A DNA stretch of 64,000 nucleotides from Heligmosomoides polygyrus polygyrus (GCA_947396885.1 OX377204.1:24993706-25057705); one strand, 5' to 3'; positions 10,721 to 21,832 are shown, numbered from the stretch's first letter. Numbers and translations are program-made. Notes: generated by a model not told the origin, from the letters alone.

Positions 10721-12356
10721 GGCGTCAGGAGGTACACCGTTGTTCTGCGCACCGGGAACTTTTGTTTTGCGTGTCAAAGGTTTCGTAAGGCAGACGTCTC
10801 AGAAAAACTAATAATGTTTATCAGACCCCCTTTCTTCAGTAAATGCCTGAGATGCCCTGAAACCTGAGGGAAATGCGCAGTTCCAGTTAAAAGGTACTTG
10901 AAGAGAATATCTCGAGGCGCTGATCAATGACCACTTGTGCACCGGTTCCTTAAGAGTATTCCGAGCAGGAGGACCATAAGTGGGGCAAAGAGGTTCCACA
11001 GAAGGGCGAGAAAGGAGTTTCCTGCAAAATGGAACTCACTGATCAGTATTGCTGCTTAGTGCTGTTGTCCTAAGGTATGTGTACATACGTAATAAATGAT
11101 AACGTACGAGAAACGTTTCGTAATCTCATTTCCAGACACCTATTAGAGGGCACTTGAGTGAGCACCATGGAGCCCCCTGGTTCTAAACAAGGCAGAATTT
11201 TGTTCTTCCTAGAGAAATGCCGCCTCATCGATTCAGATGCAAGATACTTGGCTTGAACTTTGCGAGAGGTTGTACAGTTTTCAATAAAAAACTTTTGTAA
11301 ATCTTACTGAATTAAATCTTCTTGATAATCAAAGGATTAGGCTTTAACGTCAAGGTTTCGCTTGAAAGAAGTTACCCCAAGATTCGAAACTATCAGGAAC
11401 AAAAAGACAAAAAGAAAAGGTGGATCGTGGATTAGATGTGCAGCGTATCACTACGCAGAGTGGGGTTAATGAAAATCCACTGGATGAGAAAATTTGCTTC
11501 CCTATTCGATCACGCTAAGCATGGGACTATTTTACAGAGTGCACACACAGCGTAGCCCACACATTCCGCTGTGGATCACCACATCGGCTACAATGTTACG
11601 TCGATGTGTGAAGGTCGTTATCGTCATTTCTAGCTCAGAGAACCGTTGAACTGGTTTGGTTGATCGGCAGGAGTCGCGGTTGACACCACTCGTAGAGACG
11701 GAAATAGACCAGGAAGTCGTTTTGTTAGCCTTCGGCCCATTTCTGTTCTGAAACAGCGCTATCACACTTCCCTAATGAAATTCAAACCTGAGATGCACTG
11801 AATTGCTGATCGTACTTCTGCCTCTTAGCGTTATGCTAATTTTATGAAAAACTACATGAGTGCTCCTGGAGGCTTTCCTTGGTGCATTCACTTCGCGGAG
11901 ATTCGCCTGAAAATGTATCAAGGTCAAAGAAGAGGGTAGAGGGTTTCTCCGTAATCGTGCATTGTGGAGGCATTTTAGGTGCAAGATCCTTTTGTTGCTA
12001 TTTTGCATACTCTTACTGCATCTGGTATCATTTTTTTGTTGCTGTTTCAATTGGTGTTTTCATTATCTGTTATTCGTTTTCATTTAGATTTTTCATCTTC
12101 CACTGATCGTGAGAGCTATAAAGCTTAGTGGAGGGCTTCTATTTCCTTCATATATCTTCTGTGGATTAGTCCGACGCATTGGAACACTTCAAGAAGAGGA
12201 AGGCAAAGAAGGAAGACATAATTAGGTAATAAAAAAGGGTGTCGTAGACGAGATACAGAATCACTCCATCGACGCATCATTGGATCTGCATATGCCGTAG
12301 AGCTTACCCCTTTCAAATTTTAGTTGACATCCGTGTGCTGCGACGAGCCCATTTAC
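10721..12356. other. Unassigned sequence
   Basis: No repeat or gene recognised. A minus-strand frame at 11,532-11,765 and two opposing frames near 11,772-12,106 are short and unlike known proteins. Confidence 0.4.
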
Positions 12357-12630
12357 TCTATGTCCTTATCTTGTTGCAGTGCCAACGAGATTGCTGGATG
12401 AAAGCTTTGGCATATGGTTATTTCGGCCGTATCTATGCTTTCAGAAGTTTGACTATTGTACGAAGCATCACCTTCGTGCTTATGAGATGAAAGAATTTCA
12501 TCCAGGGGAGAATTTTTGCTGAAACAACGGCGGAGTGAAGTATTAGGCCGCTGAAGGTTATGGATCGATCGGAGCTTTGTACCTCTAACGAAGCTCCTTC
12601 CCAATACCTTCGGCAAGGATGCCCATCTAT
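12357..12630 (-). CDS. Possible terminal exon, unknown product
   Basis: On the minus strand a textbook nematode-like acceptor (TTTGCGTTTTTATAG) is followed by a frame open for about 90 codons to a TAA (WASLPKVLGRSFVRG.., ..SPLDEILSSHKHEGDAS.., ..LALQQDKDIE). Serine, asparagine and charged residues dominate the second half, and no domain is recognised. An internal AAG|GTGATG could also act as a donor, so the exon may end earlier, at about 12,476. No upstream exon of matching phase was identified. A minus-strand frame at 13,501-13,857 ending at ACG|GTAAGG is in a different phase. Confidence 0.3.
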
Positions 12631-15600
12631 AAAAACGCAAACAAAACAAGAAACAACGGAGCTTCAATAAAAGAAGGTAAAGTTTATTGCAGTTCCAAGT
12701 GCTATTTCCTTAATTGTTATTCGTTCGAATTTCGAATTTTCTGAATCTTCTTTCACTGAACAGTATAAAAGTGACCTCGCACTGGAAATGATTTACTATC
12801 CTATACGTTTTTCCTGGAGAGGAAGGAATATTATTCGCTGGTAACCGAACGACGAAAAATCCTTCGCTTTGTTCATGTTTGATCTGGCTCTAAAGGATCA
12901 CTTTAAAAGCCCTATGAATAAAAAATATGAGGCAATCAAAAGGATGACCGTTAGCGCAATTTCGTATAGGTTACGAGTTTAGTTGTACTACAGGATAATG
13001 GTGGGTGCTGCATTGAACTCCACTCGATATTCATTCATTGACTAGAGACAACATCATAGCGACGGGAACCATTGGTCATACACTCCTATGTCAAGTTGTG
13101 GAGAAGGCAGAAAAATTTAGATAACCGGATCTAATAGTTGGAAGGAGCCAACTATGATACTAGAATTGTTCCTGCTCTCATCTCACACTAAACCTTCCTT
13201 GAACTTGCTCTACTGTGCAAGCGTTCATCGACAACTGATTTGAAACTGGGCTATGTACGCAGTCGTTTGGTTCAACAAATCGTTGTACGACTCCGCTGAC
13301 TGTCAGTGACCGGGATATCAGTGACGCTCTAAACTGGAGGGAGCAGGGCAGGCACCCCTGCATGCTTTGTGCCAAATTTGTACAGTCCCAAGAGCAGCTC
13401 AATGTTGCAGGAAATTAGCGCTTTTCTTTAGTCACAAGTCTTACAGAAGACATTCTCGTCAGTGTTCCCATGCAGAGCTTTTTTTTTAGCGGCCGAGAGT
13501 TCAGGACGTAATTCCTAGAGGACGGCATCCGTCTTCCTTACCGTCTTGCATAAGCATTTGGGTCAACAAAGTTGGTTGGCGATAGCACTCTCTTGTGTGG
13601 TTTCCTGTGTGGGTTCCTTTCCTCAATTTCGCCGTCCTACTGGGTAGGTCCCTAAACGGGTTGTAACCTTCTCGACAGAGCGAGTTTTCCACGAAGCGGT
13701 GTTTGGTGCAGGGTGGTCGATCGCTGCTTGTTTTGACGACTTGGCCGTCACACGCAGACATTACAAAACGTGCCGCTCTCCTTATATGGTCATTCGGAGA
13801 GGAACGACTGCTGAATTGCTTGCTTAGCCTGTCAACTCGGAAATCTCGCAGTGACAAGGATAAGAAGGCTGCTCTTCACTGCTATCGCTTTATAGCAGTG
13901 AAGAGTGCGGATAAAGCTTTTATGTCCTAAGTAAAGTGAACGATGTTGGCTGCCGTGAGAAGGAGAAGCTCATTTGTGGCGGTCACTAGAGCTATCTTAT
14001 GAAATCCTTGTAATGAGAATGGCAGGCAAAACAAGCAAGTGTTGAACTGTTAGGTACCGAAATATGTAGAGCCGTTTTTGAGCAGGAATTTCAAGTAGCT
14101 TTTTCCTTTTCATTGCTTCGCGAAGTGATTCAATAGAACTTTTCCACTTACCAACTACAGAGAATCTCTCACACTCACAAGATGCGGGTCATCTCTCTAG
14201 AAGAACAAAGACGGGTCATACATGGACAAAAATGGCAACAGTGAGTTGGATTAATGGCAAAGCTATATAGTGTGTGTGGGAATGCTTTTTTTCGAAAGAG
14301 AATGTTTCGCATGGCGTTGAAGCAGAACTTTACAGACGTTAACAGCAGTTTGCCCGAGCTATGTCTCAAAGATCCTGTAATCCTCTCGAACTCTTGAACC
14401 ACCACAGAGCATCCAAAATAGTGTTGGTGCCCTCGCCGGGTTCAACATTGATTCCGATGACGGATTTTACAGTTTTCAACCAGAATGTGAAGTTGACGGC
14501 CTATGCGAGTTCATAAATCGAGGCATGGTCTTGAAGAAAAAGAAGGCGGATGAAAATAAAAATCGATCACTACAATATTTAACAGAATATTAGGCAATGG
14601 AAATCTGCAAAAATTTTGAAATTGCTAATTTATCATGGTAACCAGACTGATGTAAGAGAAGATCCATAACGTCACCAAATATTTCGACTCCTAGCGGGCC
14701 ATCAATGAATAACAATCACCTTTTGTTAAGATCTGCTTAGACCAGAGTTATGTCGATCATTGCAGCTGTTTCTATGAACTGGTTTCCAACGTTTTTGTTT
14801 GGTTTTCTAAACGAGCCTCTATAGTCTGCTTATTCTAATCTTGTTCGTACGTTTCTCCATCTTCAAGTCATACATCGTATGTTTCTGTAAGTCGGTTAAT
14901 TCTTTTCTGTTCATTATATCGAAAGGGGCGCGTTCCTAAGACGAGATAAATGAATAGTACGCTATAAATGCACAATTGCTGCTATTCGAAAAATAGAGGT
15001 TAAGCCTGCCATGTGTTTTACGCCAAGGAGTTCTTCAAAAATACCGAGGGGTCAAATTGCTTGAATCAAGTGACGCAAATCAGCTGCATTGATTTTGAGA
15101 AATTCAAATATAACACCTCTTCGGAGCTCGTCGTTGTGGTATACACCTATCAGAGTTTACAGTCTGGTTTGGTGAACTCGTGATGGATTTATCTGACAGG
15201 GTGAAAACACCGACTTGTTTATCGACTGGACAAGATCAAAAACGCTTTCAAAGTTCCTTGTGCTATTACGGCAAGTAGAAAGCGTGGCTCATTTTACAAA
15301 GGGTTCGATGAATGCCATCCTTCATCTTCATTCTTGAAATGTCAATGTACTGATTTCATTTTATCAAATATTTTCGTATACAATAAACGGAAGTAAATGC
15401 CATACAGATTTCTCCTGGAAAAATGGCAGCTGAGCCATTTTCAAACTCCATGAGGTCATATTGCCTAAAAGTTTCTAAACGTATCGTAACGTAACGAAGG
15501 TCTAAGGTTAGATGTCGATCATCGGCTGACCACGCAAGCCATTGTACAAGCCAAGTACGCATTATGGCTACCCTCAGTTATTCCGTAGAAGTGGAATGCA

Positions 15601-15985
15601 TGGCACATTCAAAACAACTATTGATTGATCAATAATAAAAAGAAGAAATGAAGAGCAGATTGATAGCGGAGAAAACCAACACGTGCAGGAAGGATGCAAG
15701 AGCTCGAAGCTCAAAAGAAGCTCCATATAGTCATGGTTAATACTAGCGAGGGTAAACATTAAAAAGGAACTGTTATTCGTTTCATTTGTCAACGCTACTC
15801 ACTTCTGGTGATTAGGTCAGTTCTGAACATCGGAACACAAACAAGTCAACCACCTATGCCGAATCAGCGGACGGGATAACAACGAAAAGGATAGTAGACT
15901 CTCATACACCACAGGAGCCGTAGTTGGCATTCTCAAGAAAGCATTCTCCAATGTAGAATTGAATAGGTATCTACAGACTCATATA
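12631..15985. other. Unassigned sequence with one hairpin
   Basis: The longest frame is minus-strand 13,501-13,857 (118 codons, no recognised domain). The exact hairpin at 13,872-13,905 is listed separately. At about 15,590-15,625 there is a tiny SINE-like piece (GTGGAATGCATGGCACATTC). Confidence 0.4.
13872..13905. repeat. Perfect 14-bp hairpin
   Basis: CTCTTCACTGCTAT and ATAGCAGTGAAGAG are exact reverse complements around a six-base loop (CGCTTT). Two G-T pairs could extend the stem. It is too short for a typical miRNA precursor, so its role is unknown. Confidence 0.7.
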
Positions 15986-17246
15986 TTAGGTTGGAAAAAA
16001 AGTCTCTTCACACTTCGAAATTTTTTTTTACCCTTCCCCTTGTAAACGCACTAGCCAACGTTGATTGCTGATTTCGTAATCCTATCACACTTGTCTATCG
16101 TTCGCACGCGGACACAGGTTAAGACTCTTCTTGTAATTCGTTATCCATCCAATCTTCCGAACTCAATGCCAGATCTACCTCATGGCCGTTTTCAGCACGG
16201 CATTCTTCATGAATTCATTAAAGAATCCACAGCACGTCGGGCAGCAGACCAAATTAACCACATATATGGCTTGGGATCTACTACTCATCGCGCCTGTTAC
16301 GAGTGGTTCGGAAAGTCTTTAAAGGGAGATTATTCACTCGAAGACAAAGAAGGTCAGGAGGGCCAACTGAATTGGACGGCACTAAACTACTCCATCTTCT
16401 TCGTACCGATAGTAGGCAGACGACACGTCAACTGGCAGAGAAGCTCGAAGTGTCTCATAGGATAGTGGGAATCCATCTGAAGAATCTTGGCTTTCATGGA
16501 AATTTGGAGCTTGGATTCCACATGCCCTGTCAGACACTCAGAAAGGTCGACGGCTCTCCATCGCTGCTTCTCTTCTGTCCAGATAAGGAAGAAAATCGTT
16601 TCTTCCGCGGATTGTGACAGGCGAAGAGTCCTGGGTTCTGTGTGCCAACTTCCGAGGAAAAGACAATGGGTACAAAAGGGAGAGAGCCCTAAGTCTGATC
16701 TCAAGCTCAATGTTCACGAAAGGAAGATTCTCATGACTGTTTGGTCGGATGTCAGAGGAGTGATTTACTGGAAAACTCTCAGAAGTGGAGAGACACTTAC
16801 TGCTGTCACATACTGCGGCCAACTCCACAAAGTCCTCGCAACTCTCCAAGAAAACAGGCCGGAGACGTCAAAGGTGATGATCCTGCATGACGATGCAAAG
16901 CCACATGTTGCAAGACTCACAAGAAAAACAATAAAGGAGCTTTGCTGGGAGGTATGCCACATCCACCGTATAGCCCTGAACTCGCCCTTACCGAATGCCA
17001 TTTCTTCCGTGCTCTCAAGCAAGAAATTGGAAAGAAATATTTTGAAGAGGATGAAGACGTCAAAAATTGGATTCAGCAATGGTTCGACTCCAGAACTGCA
17101 GTCTTTTAAGCGAGAAGAATTGGAAAATTACCCAGTCTTTGGAGAAGTGTACTGGAACAAAATGGAGTTTATCTCAGTTGATTTGACCTTGTAGTTGTGA
17201 AGTAATAAATCTTTGAAAAAAATGAAAAGACTTTTTTCCAACCTAA
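15986..17246 (+). mobile_element. Mariner transposon, full length, inactivated
   Basis: The ends are inverted repeats (left TTAGGTTGGAAAAAAAGTCT; right AGACTTTTTTCCAACCTAA) flanked by TA at 15,984-15,985 and 17,247-17,248, the mariner target site. At 1,261 bp it is a normal length for the superfamily. The size and ends suggest a relative of the hookworm mariners, but that is from memory. The internal transposase gene is broken and described separately. Confidence 0.9.
16166..17195 (+). pseudogene. Mariner transposase pseudogene
   Basis: The likely start is ATG 16,166. The first helix-turn-helix (..HEFIKESTARRAADQINH.., ..YSLEDKEG) is in one frame. The second (RQTTRQLAEKLEVSHRIVG) is in another. 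The WIPHALSDTQ region is in a third and contains a TAA at about 16,583. The frame changes again before KRQWVQKG and once more after ..KELCWE. Catalytic positions of the D,D34D triad can be read across these frames. The first is VTGEESWV (about 16,613-16,636), with Glu where Asp is expected. The second is LHDDAKPH, Asp intact. The third is ALTECHFF, again Glu for Asp. In intact relatives the protein cuts and pastes the element at TA sites in the nucleus. With at least four frame breaks, one stop and two altered catalytic residues, this copy cannot encode active transposase, though its ends might still be used in trans. Confidence 0.88.
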
Positions 17247-17904
17247 TATGTCCCCTTTCTAGCGCTTCTTTCATTAAATCCTCGATCCTAACGCCGACTC
17301 GCTTACGACATCCTGAGCGTTGAGCGCTGGCGATTACGTGGCGATAGCAGGTCCGACTGCATGACTGGTTCTTGCTGGAAGTCATCTTTCCTTCTGCCTG
17401 CATCGTCTCCAAAACCGTCATCTCGTTGCAGGAACAAGAATGGTTTCCGTTCGCAACCAGAATCCAATGCAGCGAGACTCTAAATATGGAAGGACCACGT
17501 GTTTGAGAACATTTGGTAATGAAAAGTGTTTAGTAAATAACGGAGTTAGGACGTATGTTGAGGTGATTCTTAGAGGTCGTTTACCCTTAATATGCTGAGG
17601 GTAGAGAGTTTAAAATTCGCTCTGAAGATTCTGGAACAAATTCGGATTTACGTGAAGTCCTGTTCCTTGAGAGGCAGTATGGGGAGGCGTTCTTTATAGC
17701 AAAACTCTCCCGACAGCTGTTCTGCGCAAGGTAACCTCTTTCTTACAAGGTCAGGTCGGCAGTCGTGTAAGCAGTTAACCCCAGCTAAGCTAAAAGGTGA
17801 GCCATAATGTCACTTGCTACACCATGCTGAAAAGGGGAATGTTTGAACAAACTTGGTCCATCGGACCTCGTGTAGACGTTTTCGGATCATATTCGAATGG
17901 TTAG
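17247..17904. other. Unassigned sequence
   Basis: The spacer between the mariner element and the RTE fragment holds no recognised feature. Confidence 0.4.
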
Positions 17905-18530
17905 CTACATACATGTGCCTAGGTAGCGAATGCAAAGCTAGGCAGGAGGGAAAGAGTGGCTTGGGGAGCTTCCAAAAACGATGAAGAAGTGAAGAAGACG
18001 AAGAACTTCCGACTCCGTGCCCACCTATTCGACTCCACTGTTCTTTCTGCTCTGACATGCATCTTAAACACCAGGGCTACACGAAAGCAGGATGAAAGCG
18101 ATCAGCGTCGCGCAGCGGAGAATCGGGAGGACGGTGCTCGGAGTGACACGACTCACGTAGGTGAGAGGAGGCTTCTGAAGTTCCGAGCCCCGCCGACGTT
18201 TGAAGATCAGAAACGCCGTCGAGTGCGCCAAGTTGTCGAAAATTAGGTTGGCCGGTCACGCAATGCGCCTTGCAGACACCCACTGGATGAGAGCCGTCGT
18301 GGACTGGATTTCGCGGGATGTCAAGAGAAAACCAGGACGCCCGCCAATGCGTCGGCCGGACTTCTTCGTGAAAGCCCTGAACGAACTATATGACACTCTT
18401 CGTTTCCATCAAGCGAGCAGGATCCATTGGAGCACTCTGGCACGCGACAGGGACGAATGGATACGCTGCTGGTGCCCATTCTCACAACTCAACGATCTAC
18501 GGTACCACAGGTGGTGCAGGTGACGACATG
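17905..18530 (+). pseudogene. RTE family 1 retrotransposon, 3' fragment
   Basis: Translated pieces in shifting frames (YMCLGSEC.., RLRAHLFDSTVLSALTC, KIRLAGHAMRLADTHW, DVKRKPGRPPMRR, STLARDRDEW) follow the C-terminal third of the RTE reverse transcriptase found intact at 54,268-55,916. The fragment begins at the YLG motif, downstream of the catalytic FADD, and ends with a CACAGGTGGTGCAGGTGACG tail related to the 3' end of that copy. Several frameshifts make it a dead 5'-truncated insertion. Confidence 0.85.
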
Positions 18531-18824
18531 AGTTTCTTCCAGAAAACCCCTTTATGGGCGTTTTTGAACTCTCCCCTACTCATGTGCGTCAACAGAACTT
18601 GCCCAGGGCCGCGTTTTATTTCATCGCTGGGAGCGTTCTGATTGCAAAGAGCATTTCAATTTCAACATCGCGAAAACAATGTCGTGTTGGCTTGTCAGCC
18701 CACGCACATTGCTCTTTTTGTGGCTAATCTTCATTGAAGCACTGACATTTGGCAGTGAGACATGCACCAGTGTCGTTTTGCAAACGGAACTTTTGCAGTA
18801 TTGCTCATTCCTAATCGTCTGATA

Positions 18825-19125
18825 AAGGATAAAGGATAAAGGATAAAGGACGGCGTTACTCCATCCCTTCTGGGATGCGCCAGCGCATTCTACTTCTACG
18901 GTATGTCGTGGAGGTGACATGAATGCGTATTTGGCCATACAATGATTTGCGGTGGCCAGCCGATGAACAAGTCAGCGCTTTATCCTTCCCAGACAGGTCT
19001 GGTACCAATTCACCGACCCCGGAGGGATGGAAGGCTTGGTTGGCCTGGGCGGGAAATCCGAACCAGGAACCTGGTATCGGATGCACGCGATAGTCGCGCC
19101 TCCTCCGACTGCGCTACACGCGCCC
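18825..19125 (-). mobile_element. tRNA-derived SINE, young full-length copy with target duplication
   Basis: It has four copies of the GGATAAA heptamer (tail, inverted on the plus strand), a complete body and a complete tRNA-like head. It is flanked by a perfect 13-bp duplication, TAATCGTCTGATA, at 18,812-18,824 and 19,126-19,138. This copy, with the one at 53,820, best defines the family. Confidence 0.92.
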
Positions 19126-19517
19126 TAATCGTCTGATAGTCCTATCAAATTTTGTGGCTGCATCCGTTAATGATTTAAGTCTAGCATTCATTTTTTTGGT
19201 AATAGGAACAACTTTCGGAAAGCTTAAGGGTGTTTAAGAGACTCATGCTGCCATGCTTTTCTAACAGTTGTATCATTCTGTTGTTGGTATGGATGTCAGC
19301 CTTTCCGTAAACGGAGTATAAAAGATATATAAGTTGGTCTTCGGATAGGTTGAAAGTAGCAGTAATTTTTATTAGATAAGAGCGTCTAGAGCTGCAAAAG
19401 TTTTAAGTCAAAGGTTGAGAGGTTTTGCATATATTTTTGGTGCCCTAATATATATGTAGTCTACGAAGGTTTATTTTTGCTTTATTTTATAGACATAAAA
19501 ATTTGAACTAAGATCTG

Positions 19518-19735
19518 AAGGGCTTCACGAAAATCAGTTCCTCTACGGGTGCCCGCGTACTCCATTTTTGGGAATAACCGTGGAAGTAATCTGAATACGC
19601 ATTTGGCCTACAATAACATGTAGTGGTCATCCTTGGACAAGTCAAGCTTCCCAGGAAAATCCAATACATAGAGCCCGCAAGGTATAAAGGCTTCAACGGC
19701 CCGTGGGGATTCGTATCTATATCGCTGAGTCGAGA
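19518..19735 (-). mobile_element. SINE, badly decayed copy
   Basis: Scattered matches in family order on the plus strand: CTCTACGGGTGCCC, CGTGGAAGTAATCTGAATACG, CATTTGGCCTACAATAAC, GTATAAAGGCTTC. Boundaries are approximate. Confidence 0.4.
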
Positions 19736-20424
19736 TGCAGAACAGAATTAGTGGTTCCTTCGGTTGCAACAAAGACGGAATTCGGCCATCTCCTTCACTT
19801 GTGCTTCCTTCATGTATGCATCAAACTGTAGGTTAGTTTCCAAATTCATTACTGTCGAGTTCGGCACGTCTACTAATTGACTCACGTTTAAGATGGAGTG
19901 GTAAAAACTCTTGAGGGCCCTAAGACTTCCGCGAAATGCTGTTGTACTTGCTTGGCAGGAGAGCTTGAGAGCGTTCAAGGATTGGCAACTATAAGTCATA
20001 ACGTTTTTGCATTTATGGTCCACTCGTTTGCATAAAATAACATATACGGTAGGGAACCTATGCTATTAGAGCTTTCCCGAATGAGGATCCAGATATAAGC
20101 CCTAAGAAAGCGGGGATGATCTTGCCTTACTCGTCATCAAGGAAGCTAGAACACTGATGCGCTTTTGTATGAACACGGCTATACGTTGAGCAGTATCATG
20201 ACGCGATACAGTCTTCTTTCTTTCTCCAATAATCGATCCATGGGAGACGAAGAGCTGGAAGATTCAGAGACTTCACGGCGGGAAACACGTGTAGTTTACA
20301 ATTGACCCTTCGATGGCTTCTATTCATCTATTTCTAAGATGAGCAATTGACTTCGGATGCATTGTTAGGCTTGAAAACATCTCGGCAGCTTGGCGATCAC
20401 CTTACACTGGCCTTCATTTATCAC
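19736..20424. other. Unassigned sequence
   Basis: Nothing recognised. The minus-strand frame of 91 codons at 19,748-20,023 has no known domain. Confidence 0.4.
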
Positions 20425-20530
20425 ATCTTCACTTTAATCAGGGCATTTTTATTTTTAAACCGGACATTTCCATTTTAAGCCGGGCGCTCTTTATTTTAAA
20501 CTGAGCACTTTACAAACCAAAAAATAAACG
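20425..20530 (+). repeat. 21-bp periodic repeat, locus C
   Basis: Consecutive units of 20-21 bp: GGCATTTTTATTTTTAAACC, GGACATTTCCATTTTAAGCC, GGGCGCTCTTTATTTTAAAC, GAGCACTTTACAAACCAAAA. This is the clearest example of the period in the window. Confidence 0.65.
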
Positions 20531-20574
20531 TCTTGAATCATAACACACAATATTAAAGGGGCAAAATAACCTTT

Positions 20575-20700
20575 TGCGTTCGATCAAACGGCGCCGGTGG
20601 TGTAATGGCGTAGAGCATTCCCGCCCGGTTAGAGGGAGGTGCGGGTTCGAGTCCCGCCTGGCGCTAGAAGTTTTGATCGCAACAAAACATCGTTATGACA
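20575..20700 (+). repeat. tRNA-like repeat family 2, best copy
   Basis: GCGCCGG and CTGGCGC can form a seven-base acceptor stem with one G-T pair. An A-box-like GGTGTAATGGCG and a perfect B box (GGGTTCGAGTCCCGCC) follow. The anticodon arm would have an 11-base loop, so it is not a standard tRNA. CGTTCGATCAAAC before and GTTTTGATCGCAAC after are near inverted repeats that would lengthen the stem. The downstream GTTTTGATCGCAACAAAAC is shared by the other copies, which argues for a short retroposed element and not a tRNA gene. Confidence 0.7.
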
Positions 20701-20841
20701 GCTCACTACCTCGATACCAGCCACTTGAGGCTTAATGAAACTGATTTGAAAATAACCTTTTGTTTCATGAAAATCAGCGTGAAAAATCCCTTATGTCTTA
20801 AGAAGAGATATGTTCACCCTGTAAATGAGGGTAGAATGTCT

Positions 20842-20853
20842 ATTTTATATTAT
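20842..20853. repeat. Target-site duplication of RTE family 2 insertion, left
   Basis: ATTTTATATTAT here is repeated exactly at 21,662-21,673 on the other side of the element. Confidence 0.85.
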
Positions 20854-21661
20854 CCTCTTCTTCTTCTTCTTCTTCAGCGTTTGCCCCGCTTCGTGGCGGG
20901 GTCCGCTGTTCTGGTGTTATGACGCCACCTTTCCCAATCCAGCGCTAGATCGGGGTGGACACCAGCTACTTTCAAGTCCGTATGTAACGTATCAGCCCAG
21001 CGCTGCTTCGGGCGCCCTCTAGGCCGCTTTCCTATTACTTCGAAGTTAAGACCTATCTTGCGGACGCTGTCTTCCCTTCCACGCAGAACGTGGCCGTACC
21101 ATCGCAAGCGAGCTTCGAGCATCTTGTCGGCTATCGGCGCGACATCGAACTTCTGCCGAATGACATCGTTTCGGATGCGGTACATGCGCGTGACTCCAGC
21201 CGTCCAGCGCAGCAACTTCGTCTCCATGACGCTGAGGCGCGTCTCAACTTCCTTGGTCGCTGGCCAGCACTCAGCGCTGTACATGGCTACTGGCCGGACG
21301 ACTGCTCTGTAGATCTTCGACTTAAAGCGCTCTGGTATCTTCTTGTCGCAGAGCACGCCAGTCAACGAGCGCCACTTGGACCAAGCTGCACTCACGCGTG
21401 AATTCACTTCGACCATCGGTTTGCCGTCAGACGCGACTGCTGATCCCAGGTACTTAAAAACCGAAGTGCGTGGGAGCTCGATGCCGTTGACCTTGATGGA
21501 GCTAGACTCAGTAACGTCCGTCGTTAGATACTCGGTCTTCTTCACGTTCAGTTTGAGTCCAAATCGCTTCAAGCGATCACACCAAGCTTGCAAGCTTGCA
21601 GCTCTCGCTCTAGTTCACCTTTATCTTCGCTAGCGAGCATCACGTCATCGGCATAAAGTCC
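20854..21661 (-). mobile_element. RTE-like retrotransposon family 2, 5'-truncated insertion
   Basis: The insertion is on the minus strand, bounded by a perfect 12-bp duplication. Its 3' end is a (GAA)n run next to the left duplication. Its 5' truncation falls just before the LYADD motif. The sequence belongs to a different RTE-like lineage from the 54-kb copy. Confidence 0.85.
20874..21593 (-). pseudogene. RTE-like reverse transcriptase, C-terminal part
   Basis: The open frame of 239 codons starts after the catalytic motif and covers the thumb and C-terminal tail: KLNVKKTEYLTTD, FKYLGSAVASDG, RFKSKIYRAVVRPVAMY, ETKLLRWTAGVTR, RLRWYGHVLR, GKRPRGRPKQRWAD. In intact elements this region follows the polymerase palm and helps copy element RNA at the target. 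Upstream (21,594-21,661) the LYADDVMLASEDK motif is present in another frame: a tandem AAGCTTGC AAGCTTGC at 21,583-21,598 adds eight bases and breaks the frame. The endonuclease and most of the polymerase are missing, so it cannot move by itself. The frame is otherwise clean, which with the perfect target duplication suggests a fairly recent insertion. Confidence 0.88.
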
Positions 21662-21673
21662 ATTTTATATTAT
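21662..21673. repeat. Target-site duplication of RTE family 2 insertion, right
   Basis: ATTTTATATTAT, identical to 20,842-20,853. Confidence 0.85.
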
Positions 21674-21832
21674 AATTTCTATTATATTACTATTATATTT
21701 GTTCTTACAAAACGGTGCCTTTTGGATAAGCAAATAATAGTATTCCTAGGTAAGGAATTGTTCATGTTAAGCGACTCTGCTGCGAGTTCATTTAGCGCAT
21801 TACAATGTCTATTTGTAAAATGTTAGCCTTGT

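Noticed and set aside
12041..12048. CTGTTTCA motif as a nematode piRNA promoter
   Set aside because: A single eight-base match in 64 kb is expected by chance, and no clustering was seen.
16387..17079. Minus-strand frames over the mariner element
   Set aside because: They are antisense to the transposase pseudogene and have no own features.
20588..20664. Functional tRNA gene
   Set aside because: The A and B boxes and acceptor pairing are good, but the anticodon loop would be 11 bases and the core is repeated with a shared non-tRNA tail.
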